A stretch of 64,000 nt of DNA from Vibrio furnissii CIP 102972 (GCF_000176175.1 NZ_ACZP01000013.1:1133695-1197694); one strand, 5' to 3'; positions 41,119-52,802 are shown, numbered from the stretch's first letter. The notes: a model not told the origin generated them from the sequence alone. Made by a program: numbers and translations.

Positions 41119-41901
41119 ATGACGAATACCCCAGCAATTCAACAACTTCTAGAACCGATTAACCAGTTCTTGCACTGCGAAACACCGGACGCGTGGATCG
41201 AAGAAGCACGCCAGCCACACAACTTACCAACGTTGCTGTTGGATCACCTACTGTGCGAGCTCAAGGCTGGCCAATCCGCCATGTACCTGATCCGCAAATA
41301 TGCCGTGGATAAAGAGAGTCAACACTCGCTGTTGGAATGGTTTAAACCCTACGAAGATTTTGCGTATCGCAACACGGGGTCCATTGAAACGCTGAAAGGC
41401 AAAAGCCAGATTTCTAAAGCGATCATGGCGAAGTCTGCATCCCCTTACAGCCAAGACTTAATCGACAAGATGGTGTTGTTGATCAAAGAGGAGTTGCATC
41501 ACTTCTATCAAGTGTTGGAAATCATGGACAGCCGTGGCATCGCTTATGAATCGATTCCTGCCAGCCGTTATGCTAAAGGCTTGCTGTCACACATGAAAAC
41601 TCATGAGCCACAAACCTTGATCGACAAACTGATCATCGGCGCTTACATCGAAGCCCGTTCTTGTGAACGCTTTGCGCGTCTCGCACCTCATCTTGATGAC
41701 GACATCGCCAAATTTTATGTGTCCTTATTACGCTCTGAAGCGCGCCACTATCAAGACTATTTGGCCTTAGCGGAGCAAATTGCCGGTTGTGATATCAGCG
41801 TACGCATTGCCTACTTTGGCCAACTCGAAGCGAGTTTAATCCTGTCAGACGATGAGGATTTCAAATTCCACAGCGGTGTTCCTACTCACCGAACCGAATA
41901 G
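41119..41901 (+). CDS. miaE: tRNA-(ms2io6A37) hydroxylase MiaE
   Basis: Ferritin-like diiron monooxygenase of 260 residues that hydroxylates ms2i6A37 in tRNAs reading UNN codons. Candidate iron ligands appear in order: E in CELKAG, EELHHF (ExxH), E in IEARSCERF, and RSEARHYQDY (ExxH). Convergent with pyrF across a shared terminator. Confidence 0.94.
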   Translation: MTNTPAIQQLLEPINQFLHCETPDAWIEEARQPHNLPTLLLDHLLCELKAGQSAMYLIRKYAVDKESQHSLLEWFKPYEDFAYRNTGSIETLKGKSQISKAIMAKSASPYSQDLIDKMVLLIKEELHHFYQVLEIMDSRGIAYESIPASRYAKGLLSHMKTHEPQTLIDKLIIGAYIEARSCERFARLAPHLDDDIAKFYVSLLRSEARHYQDYLALAEQIAGCDISVRIAYFGQLEASLILSDDEDFKFHSGVPTHRTE

Positions 41902-41929
41902 AAAAAGGTCAGCATGTGCTGACCTTTTT
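41902..41929. terminator. bidirectional terminator, miaE / pyrF
   Basis: AAAAAGGTCAGCA, short TG centre, TGCTGACCTTTTT. Long perfect stem between convergent genes. Confidence 0.92.
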
Positions 41930-41957
41930 GATTATGACGGTCTGGAACGTCCAAACG

Positions 41958-42653
41958 TTATAGCAATGATGCGTTAATCGCCGCCAGCACCTTGGCAGGC
42001 TCCGCAGCTTGCGTGATTGGGCGGCCAATTACCAAATAGTCGGAACCAGCCTGAATCGCCTCATACGGCGTCATAATGCGGCGTTGGTCGCCGACATCAG
42101 AACCAGCAGGACGAATCCCTGGCGTCACCAGCTTAAACGCCTGCCCGAGCGACTGTTTGAGCATGGCCGCTTCCTGCGCCGAACACACCACGCCATCCAA
42201 ACCTGAGTTTTTGGTCAAGGTAGCCAGTCGCATCACTTGTTGTTGCGGCGCTACATCTAGGCCAATACCAGCCAGATCAGGCTGTTCCATGCTGGTCAGC
42301 ACCGTCACACCGATCAGTAACGGGCGATCATTGCCATAAGGCTCAAGGATTTCACGAGATGCAGCCATCATGCGTTCACCACCACTGGCATGCACGTTCA
42401 CCATCCAAACGCCAAGCTCTGCAGCTGCGCGAACAGCTTTAGAACAGGTGTTCGGAATGTCGTGGAACTTGAGGTCAAGAAAAACGGAAAACCCGCGTTT
42501 GTGCAGCTCGCGTACAAACTCTGGACCAAACAAGGTAAACATCTCTTTGCCCACTTTCAATCGACAGCTTGCAGGATCGATTTTATCGACAAATGCCAGC
42601 GCATCCGCTTGATTGTCATAATCCAGTGCCACGATCACTTTTTGGTCGTTCAT
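41958..42653 (-). CDS. pyrF: orotidine 5'-phosphate decarboxylase
   Basis: PyrF, 231 residues, final step of UMP synthesis. The frame is open to 42785 but the family start [13 protein letters not shown] is the ATG at 42653. The catalytic [12 protein letters not shown] motif is near residue 60, and PGIRP and IGRPI near the end bind phosphate. It follows lapB by 89 bp, as in E. coli. Confidence 0.97.
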   Translation of the reverse strand: MNDQKVIVALDYDNQADALAFVDKIDPASCRLKVGKEMFTLFGPEFVRELHKRGFSVFLDLKFHDIPNTCSKAVRAAAELGVWMVNVHASGGERMMAASREILEPYGNDRPLLIGVTVLTSMEQPDLAGIGLDVAPQQQVMRLATLTKNSGLDGVVCSAQEAAMLKQSLGQAFKLVTPGIRPAGSDVGDQRRIMTPYEAIQAGSDYLVIGRPITQAAEPAKVLAAINASLL

Positions 42654-42742
42654 TTCTACTCCTAAGATACGCGTTGAGCCTAAAAAAATGCAGCCTCTAC
42701 AGCTGCATGTCTTATCAAACCGGCGGTTAGCCAATTCTTTGA

Positions 42743-43912
42743 TTATTCTCCGTCCAAACCACGAATCGGTTTGATCGAGCCCCATCCTTTACAAGATGGA
42801 CAATGCCAATACAGGGAATGGGTGGAAAACCCACATCGACGACAACGATAGTGTGGTTTTGCTTTCAACTGCTCACCCACGAGCTTTTGCAGCGTCGACA
42901 AACTGGCCTTTGCCCGTCCCTCTTCCGCTTCAGCAATATGGTAGTCAATCAGGCGATAGAAGCCTTTCATGGTCGGGTTCTTCACCAACTGGCGAGTCAG
43001 TAATTCTTGCGCCGATGCCACCCCTTCATGCTGTGCCACCAATTGAGCCAGCATCAGCTCAGCCGATACACCAGCTTTATCGGAGATACATTGGCGAAGA
43101 AACTGCACCAACTCCTGCTCTTGTCCAAGATGGTGGTAACACTCCGCCAACGTTGGCAGCACTTCGCCGATAAAGTCGATGTCTTGATCCAATACCATTT
43201 CCATGTATTGAATCGTTTTTTTGTAGTCTTCGCTTTCTAGGTACAACTTACCCAATGAAATGCTGGCACGAACGCACTTCGGGTCTTCCTGAAGTGCCTT
43301 CTTAAAAAGTTGGATCGCTTTGTTATCGTGGCCGTCGGCTTTTTCTTGCATCGCCAATTCACACCAGAAGTGGGCAATGCTCGCTTTCATGCGTTTACGG
43401 CCCATTTTGACCAATGCATGGGCGCAATCAATGGCTTTATGCCACTCACGAGTTTGCTGATAAATTGCAGTCAATTGTTGCAGAGCCGATTCGCGGTGCT
43501 CAGGTTCATCGACCAATTGTTCGAAAATGCGTTCAGCGCGATCGAGGAAACCGGAGACCATGTAGTCTTTCGCCAACTGTTGCAGCGCTAAGTTTTTCTG
43601 TTCGATGGTTAAACCCGAACGAGAGATCAGGTTTTGGTGGATACGAATTGCGCGGTCAACCTCGCCGCGAGAGCGAAACAGGTTGCCCAATGCCAAGTGG
43701 GTATCGATGGTCTCGTTATCCACTTGCAATAGTTCAATGAAGTGATCAACCGCTTTGTCTGATTGATCAGACAAAAGCAAGTTCAACCCCGTCACGTACT
43801 GACGGGAGATCTGATGGGAATGTTTCTGCTTGTCTTGCTGGGCACTACGATTACCCATATACCACCCGTAAGCGGCGGCGATTGGCAATAACAAGAAGAG
43901 AATTTCTAACAT
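42743..43912 (-). CDS. lapB: lipopolysaccharide assembly protein LapB
   Basis: Protein of 389 residues: N-terminal membrane helix ([19 protein letters not shown]), nine or so TPR units (about 30-330), and a C-terminal rubredoxin-like zinc module CRRCGF ... CPSCKG. LapB brings LpxC to the protease FtsH and so sets LPS output. Next to lapA (12-bp gap) and pyrF, the conserved enterobacterial order. Confidence 0.97.
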   Translation of the reverse strand: MLEILFLLLPIAAAYGWYMGNRSAQQDKQKHSHQISRQYVTGLNLLLSDQSDKAVDHFIELLQVDNETIDTHLALGNLFRSRGEVDRAIRIHQNLISRSGLTIEQKNLALQQLAKDYMVSGFLDRAERIFEQLVDEPEHRESALQQLTAIYQQTREWHKAIDCAHALVKMGRKRMKASIAHFWCELAMQEKADGHDNKAIQLFKKALQEDPKCVRASISLGKLYLESEDYKKTIQYMEMVLDQDIDFIGEVLPTLAECYHHLGQEQELVQFLRQCISDKAGVSAELMLAQLVAQHEGVASAQELLTRQLVKNPTMKGFYRLIDYHIAEAEEGRAKASLSTLQKLVGEQLKAKPHYRCRRCGFSTHSLYWHCPSCKGWGSIKPIRGLDGE

Positions 43913-43924
43913 CTAAAAACGACC

Positions 43925-44209
43925 TTACCCGATATTCGCTTTTTGCTCTGACACATCGTGAGACGACGTTTGTTTTTTCAGTTTTCGGTTCAGCTTGCGA
44001 ATCTCAAGTTTGGATTTTAGGTGCATACTACCAAAAATGATCCAAGCGATCAGAAAGCCGATCACAAAGACCGATCCGAGCAGCGTTGACAGATGGAATT
44101 CACCCTGCGCCAACAGATAATTGAACGTCACGATCTCCTGATTTTGAGATCCTAACGCCAACGCGATCAGAAAGAGAGCAAGTAACACCACGATTTTTAT
44201 TATTTTCAT
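43925..44209 (-). CDS. lapA: lipopolysaccharide assembly protein LapA (DUF1049)
   Basis: Small protein of 94 residues with two membrane helices (IIKIVVLLALFLIALALGSQN and LSTLLGSVFVIGFLIAWIIFG) and a basic cytoplasmic tail with a short coiled coil (LKSKLEIRKLNRKLKKQ). Partner of LapB in LPS control. It lies downstream of ihfB, separated by a terminator. Confidence 0.94.
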   Translation of the reverse strand: MKIIKIVVLLALFLIALALGSQNQEIVTFNYLLAQGEFHLSTLLGSVFVIGFLIAWIIFGSMHLKSKLEIRKLNRKLKKQTSSHDVSEQKANIG

Positions 44210-44292
44210 AATCTATTACCTATTCACGAATTGGCTACCTGATTATGCAGGAAAACCGCCCGACAAACCATGGCTATCGAGCACACACCCGC

Positions 44293-44327
44293 AAAAAAGC
44301 GGCACGCTAAATCAGCATGCCGCTTTA
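44293..44327 (-). terminator. terminator of ihfB
   Basis: On the minus strand AAAGCGGCATGCT, loop GATTT, AGCGTGCCGCTTT and TTT. One mismatched or T-G position. It separates ihfB from lapAB, so lapAB probably has its own promoter between 44210 and 44292. Confidence 0.85.
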
Positions 44328-44347
44328 TCCAAGAATCTTTACGTAAA

Positions 44348-44632
44348 TCAGATATTTTCGTTTACACGTTCACGGAGTTCTTTGCCTGGTTTGAAGTGTG
44401 GAACGAATTTACCTTCCAACTCTACTTTCTCACCAGTTTTCGGGTTGCGCCCGACTCTTGGCTCACGATAGTGCAGGGAAAAACTGCCGAATCCACGAAT
44501 TTCGATACGGTCTCCTGCCTCTAGGGTGTTTGCCATGTGCTCAAGAATATCTTTTACCGCGTCTTCGATCTCTTTTGCAGACAAATGTGTTTGCTCAGCA
44601 CAGAGTCTTTCAATCAATTCAGACTTAGTCAT
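44348..44632 (-). CDS. ihfB: integration host factor subunit beta
   Basis: IHF-beta, 94 residues, a DNA-bending protein paired with IhfA. The frame reaches 44692, but [14 protein letters not shown] starts at 44632. The DNA-binding arm [26 protein letters not shown] is intact. Downstream of rpsA with a terminator between, as in E. coli. Confidence 0.97.
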   Translation of the reverse strand: MTKSELIERLCAEQTHLSAKEIEDAVKDILEHMANTLEAGDRIEIRGFGSFSLHYREPRVGRNPKTGEKVELEGKFVPHFKPGKELRERVNENI

Positions 44633-44820
44633 AGTTTCCCTCATCGAGTTTTTATCCTGATTATAGTCAGTAATATCAATTCCAACAAACACTTGCTTAA
44701 TATTGTAGAAAATTTCTACGGCTTAGCTAAATCTTTTTTTTTGCTTACAAGATTTATTTTACTTGGCAGTTCGAAATTACAAGTCAGAGGAAAGATAAGA
44801 GAGGTGTTGAATGAAACATA

Positions 44821-44847
44821 AAAAAAGGAGCCTCACGGCTCCTTTTT
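44821..44847 (-). terminator. terminator of rpsA
   Basis: AAAAAAGGAGCC, loop TCAC or GTGA, GGCTCCTTTTT. Strong and symmetric. Confidence 0.92.
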
Positions 44848-44863
44848 AATTAGCGATACGGAA

Positions 44864-46534
44864 TTATTCGCCTTTAGCAGCTTTGAAAGCGTCTGCCATT
44901 GCGTTACCGAATGCAGCGTCATCTTGTTTGTTGATAGATGCCATTGCTTCTTGCTCTTCAGCTTCGTCTTTCGCTTTGATAGACAGGTTGATTACGCGGT
45001 TTTTACGGTCAACGCCAGTAAATTTCGCTTCAACTTTGTCGCCAACGCTCAGGATTAGAGAAGCGTCTTCTACGCGGTCACGAGAAACTTCAGAAGCGCG
45101 GATGTAACCTTCAACGCCATCTTCTAGCTCGATAGTTGCGCCTTTCGCGTCAACTGCAGTTACAGTACCGTTTACTAGAACGCCTTTCTTGTTGTCTGCA
45201 ACGTAAGCATTGAATGGGTCATTTTCCATTTGCTTAACGCCTAGAGAAATACGCTCACGCTCTGCGTCTACTGCTAGAACTACTGCAGAGATCTCGTCGC
45301 CTTTTTTGTACTCACGTACAGCTTCTTCGCCTGGAACGTTCCAAGAGATGTCAGACAGGTGAACAAGACCATCGATGCCGCCTTCTAGACCGATGAAGAT
45401 ACCGAAGTCAGTGATTGACTTGATCTTACCAGTAACTTTGTCGCCTTTAGCTTGCGCTTCAGCGAATGACTGCCATGGGTTAGCTTTACACTGTTTCAGG
45501 CCTAGAGAGATACGACGACGTTCTTCGTCGATATCAAGAACCATAACCTCAACTTCGTCGCCAACATTAACAACTTTAGATGGGTGGATGTTCTTGTTAG
45601 TCCAATCCATTTCTGAAACGTGTACCAGACCTTCAACGCCTTCTTCGATTTCAACGAAGCAGCCGTAATCAGTCAGGTTAGTTACACGACCAGTCAGTTT
45701 GTGACCTTCTGGGTAACGTTTAGCGATTGCTACCCATGGATCTTCGCCAAGCTGTTTCAGACCTAGTGATACGCGAGTGCGGTCACGGTCGAACTTAAGA
45801 ACTTTAACTAGGATCTCGTCACCAACGTTCACGATCTCAGATGGGTGTTTAACACGTTTCCACGCCATATCAGTGATGTGCAGAAGACCGTCAACACCGC
45901 CAAGATCAACGAATGCACCGTAGTCAGTAAGGTTCTTAACGATACCTTTAACTTCAGTACCTTCTTGTAGAGTCTCAAGAAGTTCGTCACGCTCAACGCT
46001 GCTTTCTGATTCGATAACAGCACGACGAGAAACAACAACGTTGTTACGTTTCTGGTCTAGCTTGATTACTTTGAACTCTAGCTCTTTGTTTTCTAGGTGA
46101 GCTGTGTCACGGATAGGACGTACGTCAACCAGTGAACCAGGTAGGAACGCACGGATGCCGTTCAGTTCAACAGTGAAACCGCCTTTAACTTTACCGTTGA
46201 TGATACCAACAACAGTCTCAGCTTCTTCGTAAGCTTTCTCAAGAACGATCCAAGCTTCGTGACGTTTCGCTTTCTCACGAGAAAGTTGAGTTTCACCGAA
46301 ACCGTCTTCTACAGCGTCTAGAGCTACGTCAACTTCTGAACCAACTTCAACTTCAAGTTCGCCAGCAGCGTTCTTGAACTGTTCAGCAGGGATAGCAGAC
46401 TCAGACTTAAGACCAGCATCAACAAGAACGTAACCGTTCTCGATCGCTACTACAGTACCTTTAACGATAGTACCTTGTTGGAATTCAGTCTCGTTTAGAA
46501 ACTCTTCAAAGAGTTGAGCAAAAGATTCAGTCAT
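44864..46534 (-). CDS. rpsA: 30S ribosomal protein S1
   Basis: S1, 556 residues (E. coli 557), with six S1 repeats, e.g. [44 protein letters not shown] and [24 protein letters not shown]. It unwinds and delivers mRNA to the 30S subunit. No clear Shine-Dalgarno precedes the ATG (only GAAGATTAATTAA), as for E. coli rpsA, whose weak site is used for self-control. Preceded by cmk. Confidence 0.99.
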   Translation of the reverse strand: MTESFAQLFEEFLNETEFQQGTIVKGTVVAIENGYVLVDAGLKSESAIPAEQFKNAAGELEVEVGSEVDVALDAVEDGFGETQLSREKAKRHEAWIVLEKAYEEAETVVGIINGKVKGGFTVELNGIRAFLPGSLVDVRPIRDTAHLENKELEFKVIKLDQKRNNVVVSRRAVIESESSVERDELLETLQEGTEVKGIVKNLTDYGAFVDLGGVDGLLHITDMAWKRVKHPSEIVNVGDEILVKVLKFDRDRTRVSLGLKQLGEDPWVAIAKRYPEGHKLTGRVTNLTDYGCFVEIEEGVEGLVHVSEMDWTNKNIHPSKVVNVGDEVEVMVLDIDEERRRISLGLKQCKANPWQSFAEAQAKGDKVTGKIKSITDFGIFIGLEGGIDGLVHLSDISWNVPGEEAVREYKKGDEISAVVLAVDAERERISLGVKQMENDPFNAYVADNKKGVLVNGTVTAVDAKGATIELEDGVEGYIRASEVSRDRVEDASLILSVGDKVEAKFTGVDRKNRVINLSIKAKDEAEEQEAMASINKQDDAAFGNAMADAFKAAKGE

Positions 46535-46638
46535 TTAATTAATCTTCAATAAGTAAACGTCCACGGGTGTCCTACCACATGGGGTTATTAAATTCGCCAG
46601 TCATCTTCCTTGCGACCGACGCTCTTAACTGACGTGGT

Positions 46639-47319
46639 TTATTCCGCCAGCTTCGATTCGATATATTGTAGTGCTTTTACCACCACTTCGTCGATAGACA
46701 TTTCAGTGGAATCCAGCAACAGCGCATCCTCAGCAGGGCGTAGTGGCGCCACTGGGCGGTTACGATCGCGATCGTCACGCTCTTGGATTTCGCTCAAAAG
46801 GGCGTCAAATTTAACATCAAGCCCCTTGAGTTGCAACTGCTTGAAACGACGACGGGCGCGTTCCTCCGCACTTGCATCGAGGAAAATTTTGGCTTCAGCC
46901 TGAGGGAAGACCACGGTTCCCATATCACGGCCATCGGCAACCAAGCCTTTGCCGTCGGCAAATGCGCGTTGTCTGCGCAGCAGCGCTTCACGAACACGGG
47001 GTAGAGCAGCCACTTTCGACGCAGCCATGCCGGTTTCTTCTTTGCGCAGCTCTTTCGAGACATCTTCGCCTTCCAGAATGACTTTCACCAAGTCACCCTC
47101 AGCGATGAACTGAACATCCAGATGCGTCGCTAGCGGCACAAGTGCGTCTTCGGATTCGGTGTCGACACCATGATGAATTGCAGCAAGCGCAAGCACACGG
47201 TAGATGGCTCCAGAATCTAAAAGATGAAAACCGAGTTTGTTAGCCAACAGCATGCAAAGTGTGCCTTTACCCGCTCCGCTTGGTCCATCAACGGTAATCA
47301 CCGGTGTATGAGAGGACAT
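46639..47319 (-). CDS. cmk: (d)CMP kinase
   Basis: Cytidylate kinase of 226 residues: P-loop [15 protein letters not shown] at the N-terminus, [11 protein letters not shown] near 128 and [10 protein letters not shown] lid. It recycles CMP and dCMP released by RNA turnover and membrane synthesis. It lies upstream of rpsA with 104 bp between, as in E. coli. Confidence 0.97.
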   Translation of the reverse strand: MSSHTPVITVDGPSGAGKGTLCMLLANKLGFHLLDSGAIYRVLALAAIHHGVDTESEDALVPLATHLDVQFIAEGDLVKVILEGEDVSKELRKEETGMAASKVAALPRVREALLRRQRAFADGKGLVADGRDMGTVVFPQAEAKIFLDASAEERARRRFKQLQLKGLDVKFDALLSEIQERDDRDRNRPVAPLRPAEDALLLDSTEMSIDEVVVKALQYIESKLAE

Positions 47320-47453
47320 GTTTTACTCCACTTTATTTTTGTTCGCGACTGACGTTGTCTGCGATTTACCGGCGGCAAATTATAAAGGGATTCGAGGTCA
47401 GGCGCTAGGATGGATGTAAAAAAGGACGCATTTTTAAGCAAAAACTACGTAAG

Positions 47454-47482
47454 AAAAACTCAGATCGAAGACCTGAGTTTTT
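47454..47482. terminator. terminator of the ComEA-like gene
   Basis: AAAAACTCAG, short loop, CTGAGTTTTT. Symmetric A and T tracts. It lies just after the stop of the minus-strand gene. Confidence 0.85.
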
Positions 47483-47500
47483 GACGGTGATAACGGCAAC

Positions 47501-47797
47501 TTATAACAGAATGCGGTCGTCATTTTTGGCCACTATCGAAGGGCCGATACCTTTTACCTGAGTCAATTCCTGTTTGGATTGAAAAGCGCCATTCGCTTCA
47601 CGGTACTCGACGATGGCCTGTGCTTTTTTCAATCCAATGCCTTTGAGTAAGGTTGCCAACTCTTCGGCAGGGGCGGTGTTGATGTTGACCGTAATTTCAA
47701 TTTCATCACTCACCTGCGCGCTATCAGCGGCCATCGCATGCGTGACGGGCCAGCAAATCGCCAGCAGAAAGGCCAGCCAATATGTGTTGAACTTCAT
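47501..47797 (-). CDS. comEA: ComEA family helix-hairpin-helix DNA-binding protein
   Basis: Exported protein of 98 residues. The ATG at 47797 follows AGGAGC and gives a signal peptide ending HAMA. The mature part has the two helix-hairpin-helix units of ComEA: VNINTAPAEELATLLKGIGLKKAQAIVEYR and VKGIGPSIVAKN. ComEA binds incoming DNA in the periplasm during natural transformation. Several Vibrio carry more than one ComEA-like gene, so whether this is the competence one cannot be told from sequence alone. Confidence 0.85.
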   Translation of the reverse strand: MKFNTYWLAFLLAICWPVTHAMAADSAQVSDEIEITVNINTAPAEELATLLKGIGLKKAQAIVEYREANGAFQSKQELTQVKGIGPSIVAKNDDRILL

Positions 47798-47881
47798 CTC
47801 ATGTGCTCCTTGCAAATCATCAGAGCAGCGATGATAGAGCAAGCGCTTTCATTCAGCACAGAGGGTTTAAACAGAAATGAA

Positions 47882-47903
47882 ATGGGCTGCAAACGCAGCC
47901 CAT
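47882..47903. terminator. hairpin after ppiD
   Basis: ATGGGCTGC, loop AAAC, GCAGCCCAT. The minus-strand tail is TTTCATTTC, so termination is plausible but not strong. Confidence 0.6.
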
Positions 47904-47935
47904 TTTGTCAAACATATCAATTACACTCAGAGCAA

Positions 47936-49795
47936 TTACTGGCTCACAGCGTAATATTTGATATCCGCATTTTGGCGCAATACGCTGAGCACACCCGCCA
48001 GATCTTGTTGAACGCCCATTCGTGCCAATTGCGCACCAATCTGCTCGTTGTATTGTGGATTCACTTTCGCTTCCACTTTATCCAACTCAACCACCACGAT
48101 GTTGCCATCAAAGTCTTTCGCCTGCGCGTAAGTCACGGCACCATCAGCAGGTTTAGCCATCGCATACACCGTACCAGCCAGTGGAGAACTGCGGTCGATC
48201 ATGTTCAGTTCACCGAACGCCAGTTGATGTTGTTCAAGTAATGACAGATCACCTTTTTTCAGACCATCCACCAATTGATTTGCCAACGCCAAAGCTTGTT
48301 GTTCACCTTTCAATTTCGACAGCTGCGCAACCACTTGGTCTTTCACTTCGTTCAGTGGCAATACCATTTCAGGACGAGACTCTTCAACACGAACCACAAC
48401 CACGTGTTCAGGCGCCACTTCAATGGCTTCGGAGTTAAGGCCGTCTTCTTTCACTTCTGGTGACTGAATCGCTTTCAATACATCTGCGTTGTTAAGCGCT
48501 TTCGGTAGCTGCTGTTCAGAGACGAAGTCCGTGCTGACGATATGCGCAGAAATCGCTTTGGCTGCATCGTCCAGCGAATCTGGAGATTCAAACGCCACTT
48601 TTTCTAGTTCGGTCTGTAGCTCATAGAACTTGTCGATCGCCTGTTGGTCTTTTAGCTCAGATTTGATGTCTGCTGCAACCTCTGCATACGGCTTCGCAAC
48701 GGGCGCTTTCACATCGTCTAGTTTGATGATGTGGTACCCGAAATCTGATTTGACCAAACCACTCACGTCACCCGCTTTCTTGAGTGCAAACGCTGCGCTT
48801 TCAAACGCAGGATCCATGGTGTCATGCTCAATCCAACCTAATGAGCCGCCCTCTTCTGCACTGCCGATGTCTTGCGATTTTTCTTTCGCGAGTGTTGCGA
48901 AGTCTGCACCTGCATTCAACTCATCAAGAATGGCTTGCGCGGCTTTCTCATCATCACCCTGAATCAGGATGTGGCTCACTTGACGTTGCTCTGCTGATGA
49001 GTACTTGTCCATGTGGCTTTCGTAGTACTGCTTGGCTTGCTCATCACTAATGGTGATCGCGTTCTTCAGCTGTTCAGCCGACAATTCGATGTAAGACAGT
49101 TTGACCTGTTCTGGACGCGTGTAACGTTCAGAATTTTGTTTGTAGTACTGCTCGATTTCGTCATCGCTCAGTTCAATACTTTTTGCAAACTCTGCCGGTG
49201 ACAGCGTGATGGTGCGAATGTCACGCGTTTGTGTGATCAATTCACCTTGCGCTTCCACTTCACCTTTCAGTGTAAATTCGCTGCCTTGCAATGCAGACAG
49301 AAGCTGGTTACGCACGAGGTCACGACGCATGTATTCAGCGAACGAGTCAGGTGAGAAGCCAGCACGGCGTAATGCAGATTGATAGATCTCTTGATCAAAT
49401 TTGCCATCGGTTTGGAACTGCGGCATATCCAGAATCATTTGGCGAATTTGGGTATCGCTCACACGTAGACCCAGCGCTTGCGCGTGTTGGTCCAGTAGCA
49501 AATCGTTGATCATGCGATCCAGTACAGATTTACGGAAAGATGCGACGTATTCAGGATCTGCCAATAAATTAGAGAAGTAATCGCCCAGTTGCGATTGCAT
49601 GCGATTGCGTTCGTTCTGGTAGGCTTGTTCGAATTCACCACGGCCAATTTCTGTGCCGCCGACTTTGGCTGCTGCGTTATTGCTGCCGCTGATCAGGTAG
49701 TTACCTACCCCTGCGAAGATAAAAGAAAGGATGATTAGTCCTAGGATAATTTTTACCGCGATGCTGTTCACGCCTTCGCGTAATCGATCCATCAT
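47936..49795 (-). CDS. ppiD: periplasmic folding chaperone PpiD
   Basis: Protein of 619 residues anchored by one N-terminal helix (IAVKIILGLIILSFIFAGVGNYL) with SurA-like chaperone parts and a parvulin domain around 265-360 (ISHILIQGDDEKAAQAIL; FGYHIIKLDD). It helps proteins leaving the Sec translocon. Isomerase activity of PpiD in E. coli is weak or absent. Downstream of hupB as in E. coli. Confidence 0.95.
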   Translation of the reverse strand: MMDRLREGVNSIAVKIILGLIILSFIFAGVGNYLISGSNNAAAKVGGTEIGRGEFEQAYQNERNRMQSQLGDYFSNLLADPEYVASFRKSVLDRMINDLLLDQHAQALGLRVSDTQIRQMILDMPQFQTDGKFDQEIYQSALRRAGFSPDSFAEYMRRDLVRNQLLSALQGSEFTLKGEVEAQGELITQTRDIRTITLSPAEFAKSIELSDDEIEQYYKQNSERYTRPEQVKLSYIELSAEQLKNAITISDEQAKQYYESHMDKYSSAEQRQVSHILIQGDDEKAAQAILDELNAGADFATLAKEKSQDIGSAEEGGSLGWIEHDTMDPAFESAAFALKKAGDVSGLVKSDFGYHIIKLDDVKAPVAKPYAEVAADIKSELKDQQAIDKFYELQTELEKVAFESPDSLDDAAKAISAHIVSTDFVSEQQLPKALNNADVLKAIQSPEVKEDGLNSEAIEVAPEHVVVVRVEESRPEMVLPLNEVKDQVVAQLSKLKGEQQALALANQLVDGLKKGDLSLLEQHQLAFGELNMIDRSSPLAGTVYAMAKPADGAVTYAQAKDFDGNIVVVELDKVEAKVNPQYNEQIGAQLARMGVQQDLAGVLSVLRQNADIKYYAVSQ

Positions 49796-49861
49796 AGTTT
49801 TACTGCTCTCCGGGTTTGAAGTGACACACTTCAGCCAAAATTGAATAGCGCGATAATATCA

Positions 49862-49893
49862 GAAAAAGAAATGCGCATCAGTATGATGCGCAT
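49862..49893 (-). terminator. terminator of hupB
   Basis: On the minus strand ATGCGCATCA, loop TAC, TGATGCGCAT followed by TTCTTTTTC. Confidence 0.8.
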
Positions 49894-49948
49894 AATTTCA
49901 AAAGGTTCGAATTAATTTTGCCTCAAAGCGGCAAAACCATAATTCTAA

Positions 49949-50221
49949 TTAGTTGCAAGCGTCTTTAAGTGCTTTGCCTGCTTTGAACGCAGGAACTTTA
50001 GCTTCTGCGATTTGGATTTCTTCACCAGTCTTCGGGTTACGACCTGTGCGAGCAGCGCGAGTACGGACTGCAAATGTACCAAAGCCAACAAGAGCCACCT
50101 GATCGCCAGATTGAAGCGTGTCGCTTACGGCTTCAATGAATGCATCAAGTGCACGGCCAGCTGAAGCTTTAGAGATGTCAGCGTTCGCTGCGATTTGTTC
50201 TACTAATTGTGTTTTATTCAC
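49949..50221 (-). CDS. hupB: DNA-binding protein HU-beta
   Basis: HU-beta, 90 residues, a nucleoid protein. The start is GTG at 50221, with AAGGGGAA upstream, giving [18 protein letters not shown]. The beta-arm [25 protein letters not shown] is intact. It lies between lon and ppiD, as in E. coli. Confidence 0.98.
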   Translation of the reverse strand: MNKTQLVEQIAANADISKASAGRALDAFIEAVSDTLQSGDQVALVGFGTFAVRTRAARTGRNPKTGEEIQIAEAKVPAFKAGKALKDACN

Positions 50222-50347
50222 TGTGAATTCCCCTTCGGTCACCAATTATTATTTTATTCGGCGCCTATTTCGTTCCATTAATGTTAAAAACTGGCCTAAA
50301 GCCTTGTTACAACTGGGCTGGAGGCCTAGTGAGTAACGTTAGCGCCC

Positions 50348-50387
50348 AAAAAAAACGCTGACAAGCCTTTTTCAGCCTATCAGCGTA
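50348..50387 (-). terminator. terminator of lon
   Basis: On the minus strand ACGCTGA, an inner AGGC-rich loop that can pair, TCAGCGT and eight T. Confidence 0.8.
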
Positions 50388-50415
50388 AACTTTTACTTAT
50401 TTTTGCTGCACATCA

Positions 50416-52767
50416 CTATTTTTTAGCGTCAAACTCGACACCAGTCGGGTCATTTTCAAGTGCAACCTTCAACACTTCGTCGATCCAGCGTACTGGGATC
50501 ACCTTCAGATCAGCGATGACATTGTCCGGAATCTCTTCCAGATCACGTTCATTGTCTTTCGGAATCAGAACCGTTTTGATGCCACCACGGTGTGCGGCCA
50601 ACAGTTTTTCTTTCAGACCACCAATAGGCAAGACTTCACCACGCAGGGTAATTTCGCCGGTCATCGCCACTTCCGCTTTTACCGGATTCCCCGTTAAACA
50701 TGAAACCAAAGCGGTACACATCGCGGTACCGGCACTTGGGCCATCTTTTGGTGTTGCTCCTTCCGGCACGTGTACGTGAATATCGCGTTTTTCGTAGAAA
50801 TCGGGGTTGATACCCAGTTTGTCTGCGCGAGAACGTACCACGGTCATTGCCGCCTGAATCGATTCCTGCATGACATCGCCCAGCGAACCGGTTTGCGTCA
50901 GCTTCCCTTTACCCAGCATTGACTGCGTTTCAATGGTCAGCAGATCGCCCCCAACTTCGGTCCAGGCCAAGCCAGTGACCTGACCGATGCGGTTGAATTC
51001 ATCCGCTTTACCAAAGTCGAAACGCTGCACGCCAAGGAACTCTTTCAAGTTCTCTTGATTCACGGTGACCGTTTTCACGCCACCATTGAGCAGAATTTTC
51101 TTCACGGCCTTGCGACAGATCTTAGAAATCTCACGCTCTAGGCTACGCACACCCGCTTCGCGTGTGTAGTAACGAATGATGCCAATGATCGCTGAATCTT
51201 CAATCACGATTTCGCTAGGTTTCAAACCGTTACGTTCGATCTGTTTGTTCACCAAGTGGCGCTTCGCGATATTCAGTTTCTCATCTTCGGTGTAACCCGA
51301 CAAACGAATCACTTCCATACGGTCGAGCAAAGGACCTGGAATGTTCATTGAGTTTGAGGTCGCAACAAACATCACATCCGACAAATCGTAGTCCACTTCA
51401 AGGTAGTGGTCGTTAAACGAGTTATTCTGTTCCGGGTCAAGCACTTCCAACAGCGCAGAAGCAGGGTCGCCGCGCATATCAGACGACATCTTGTCGATTT
51501 CATCCAACAGGAACAGTGGGTTTTTTACCCCAACTTTAGCCATTTTCTGAATCAATTTACCCGGCAGTGAGCCGATGTATGTACGACGGTGACCACGGAT
51601 TTCCGCTTCATCACGAACACCACCCAGCGCCATGCGAACGTATTTACGCCCCGTGGCTGCTGCAATTGAGCGACCCAGCGAGGTTTTACCCACACCTGGA
51701 GGCCCAACAAGGCACAAGATCGGGCCTTTCAGCTTGTTGATGCGGCTTTGTACCGCGAGGTATTCCAGAATACGTTCTTTCACGCGCTCTAGGCCGTAGT
51801 GATCAGCGTTCAAAATCTCTTCTGCTTTCGAGAGATCTTTTTTCACTTTGGAACGTTTGTTCCAAGGCACGCTCACCATCCAATCAATGTAACTGCGCAC
51901 AACTGTCGCTTCGGCTGACATCGGAGACATCATTTTCAGCTTTTGCAGTTCCTGCTCAGTTTTCTCGCGTGCCTCTTTTGGCATCTTCGATTCATCGATT
52001 TTCTGTTTCAGCGCTTCGAATTCATCTGGCGCGTCATCCATCTCACCCAGCTCTTTCTGAATCGCCTTCATTTGCTCATTCAGATAGTATTCACGCTGAG
52101 ATTTCTCCATCTGCTTTTTCACGCGGTTGCGAATGCGCTTTTCAACTTGCAGCAGATCGATTTCAGATTCCATTTGACCCATCAAGAATTCCAAACGCTC
52201 AGAGACGTCCAAAATTTCCAGCACTTTTTGCTTATCGATGAGTTTCAAAGGCATGTGTGCTGCGATGGTATCGGCAAGGCGCGCCGCCTCATCGATGCCG
52301 TTCAGAGACGTCAGCACTTCCGGTGGAATTTTTTTGTTCAGCTTGATGAAGCCTTCGAACTGATTGATCGCACTGCGAACGATCACTTCTTGCTCTTTGT
52401 CATCAAGTTCTGGGGTGAGCATGTACTCAGCTTCTGCCGAGAAGAACTCACCCTCTTGGATTTGGGTGATTTTCGCGCGCTGCTGACCTTCCACAAGCAC
52501 TTTCACAGTGCCATCTGGCAGTTTCAGTAGCTGGAGAATGGTTGCAACTGTACCGACATCAAATAGATCGGTGATTTTCGGTTCGTCGGTTTCCGGCTGT
52601 TTTTGCGCGACCAGAAGAACCTGTTTGTTGTTGTCCATCGCTGCTTCTAGGCATTGAATCGACTTTTCACGACCAACAAACAGAGGAATTACCATATGTG
52701 GATACACCACCACATCGCGCAGAGGTAGTACAGGGATCTCGATACGCTCGGAACGTTCCAAGTTCAT
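50416..52767 (-). CDS. lon: ATP-dependent protease Lon
   Basis: Lon, 783 residues (E. coli 784). N-terminal substrate domain, AAA+ module with Walker [13 protein letters not shown] near 355 and LLDEIDKM, and the Ser-Lys protease domain with catalytic [10 protein letters not shown] near 678. It degrades misfolded and regulatory proteins. A sigma-32-like promoter lies just upstream. Gene order clpX-lon-hupB-ppiD matches E. coli. Confidence 0.98.
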   Translation of the reverse strand: MNLERSERIEIPVLPLRDVVVYPHMVIPLFVGREKSIQCLEAAMDNNKQVLLVAQKQPETDEPKITDLFDVGTVATILQLLKLPDGTVKVLVEGQQRAKITQIQEGEFFSAEAEYMLTPELDDKEQEVIVRSAINQFEGFIKLNKKIPPEVLTSLNGIDEAARLADTIAAHMPLKLIDKQKVLEILDVSERLEFLMGQMESEIDLLQVEKRIRNRVKKQMEKSQREYYLNEQMKAIQKELGEMDDAPDEFEALKQKIDESKMPKEAREKTEQELQKLKMMSPMSAEATVVRSYIDWMVSVPWNKRSKVKKDLSKAEEILNADHYGLERVKERILEYLAVQSRINKLKGPILCLVGPPGVGKTSLGRSIAAATGRKYVRMALGGVRDEAEIRGHRRTYIGSLPGKLIQKMAKVGVKNPLFLLDEIDKMSSDMRGDPASALLEVLDPEQNNSFNDHYLEVDYDLSDVMFVATSNSMNIPGPLLDRMEVIRLSGYTEDEKLNIAKRHLVNKQIERNGLKPSEIVIEDSAIIGIIRYYTREAGVRSLEREISKICRKAVKKILLNGGVKTVTVNQENLKEFLGVQRFDFGKADEFNRIGQVTGLAWTEVGGDLLTIETQSMLGKGKLTQTGSLGDVMQESIQAAMTVVRSRADKLGINPDFYEKRDIHVHVPEGATPKDGPSAGTAMCTALVSCLTGNPVKAEVAMTGEITLRGEVLPIGGLKEKLLAAHRGGIKTVLIPKDNERDLEEIPDNVIADLKVIPVRWIDEVLKVALENDPTGVEFDAKK

Positions 52768-52802
52768 ATTTATCTCTCTTCCGCTTTTCTATATATCGCA
52801 GT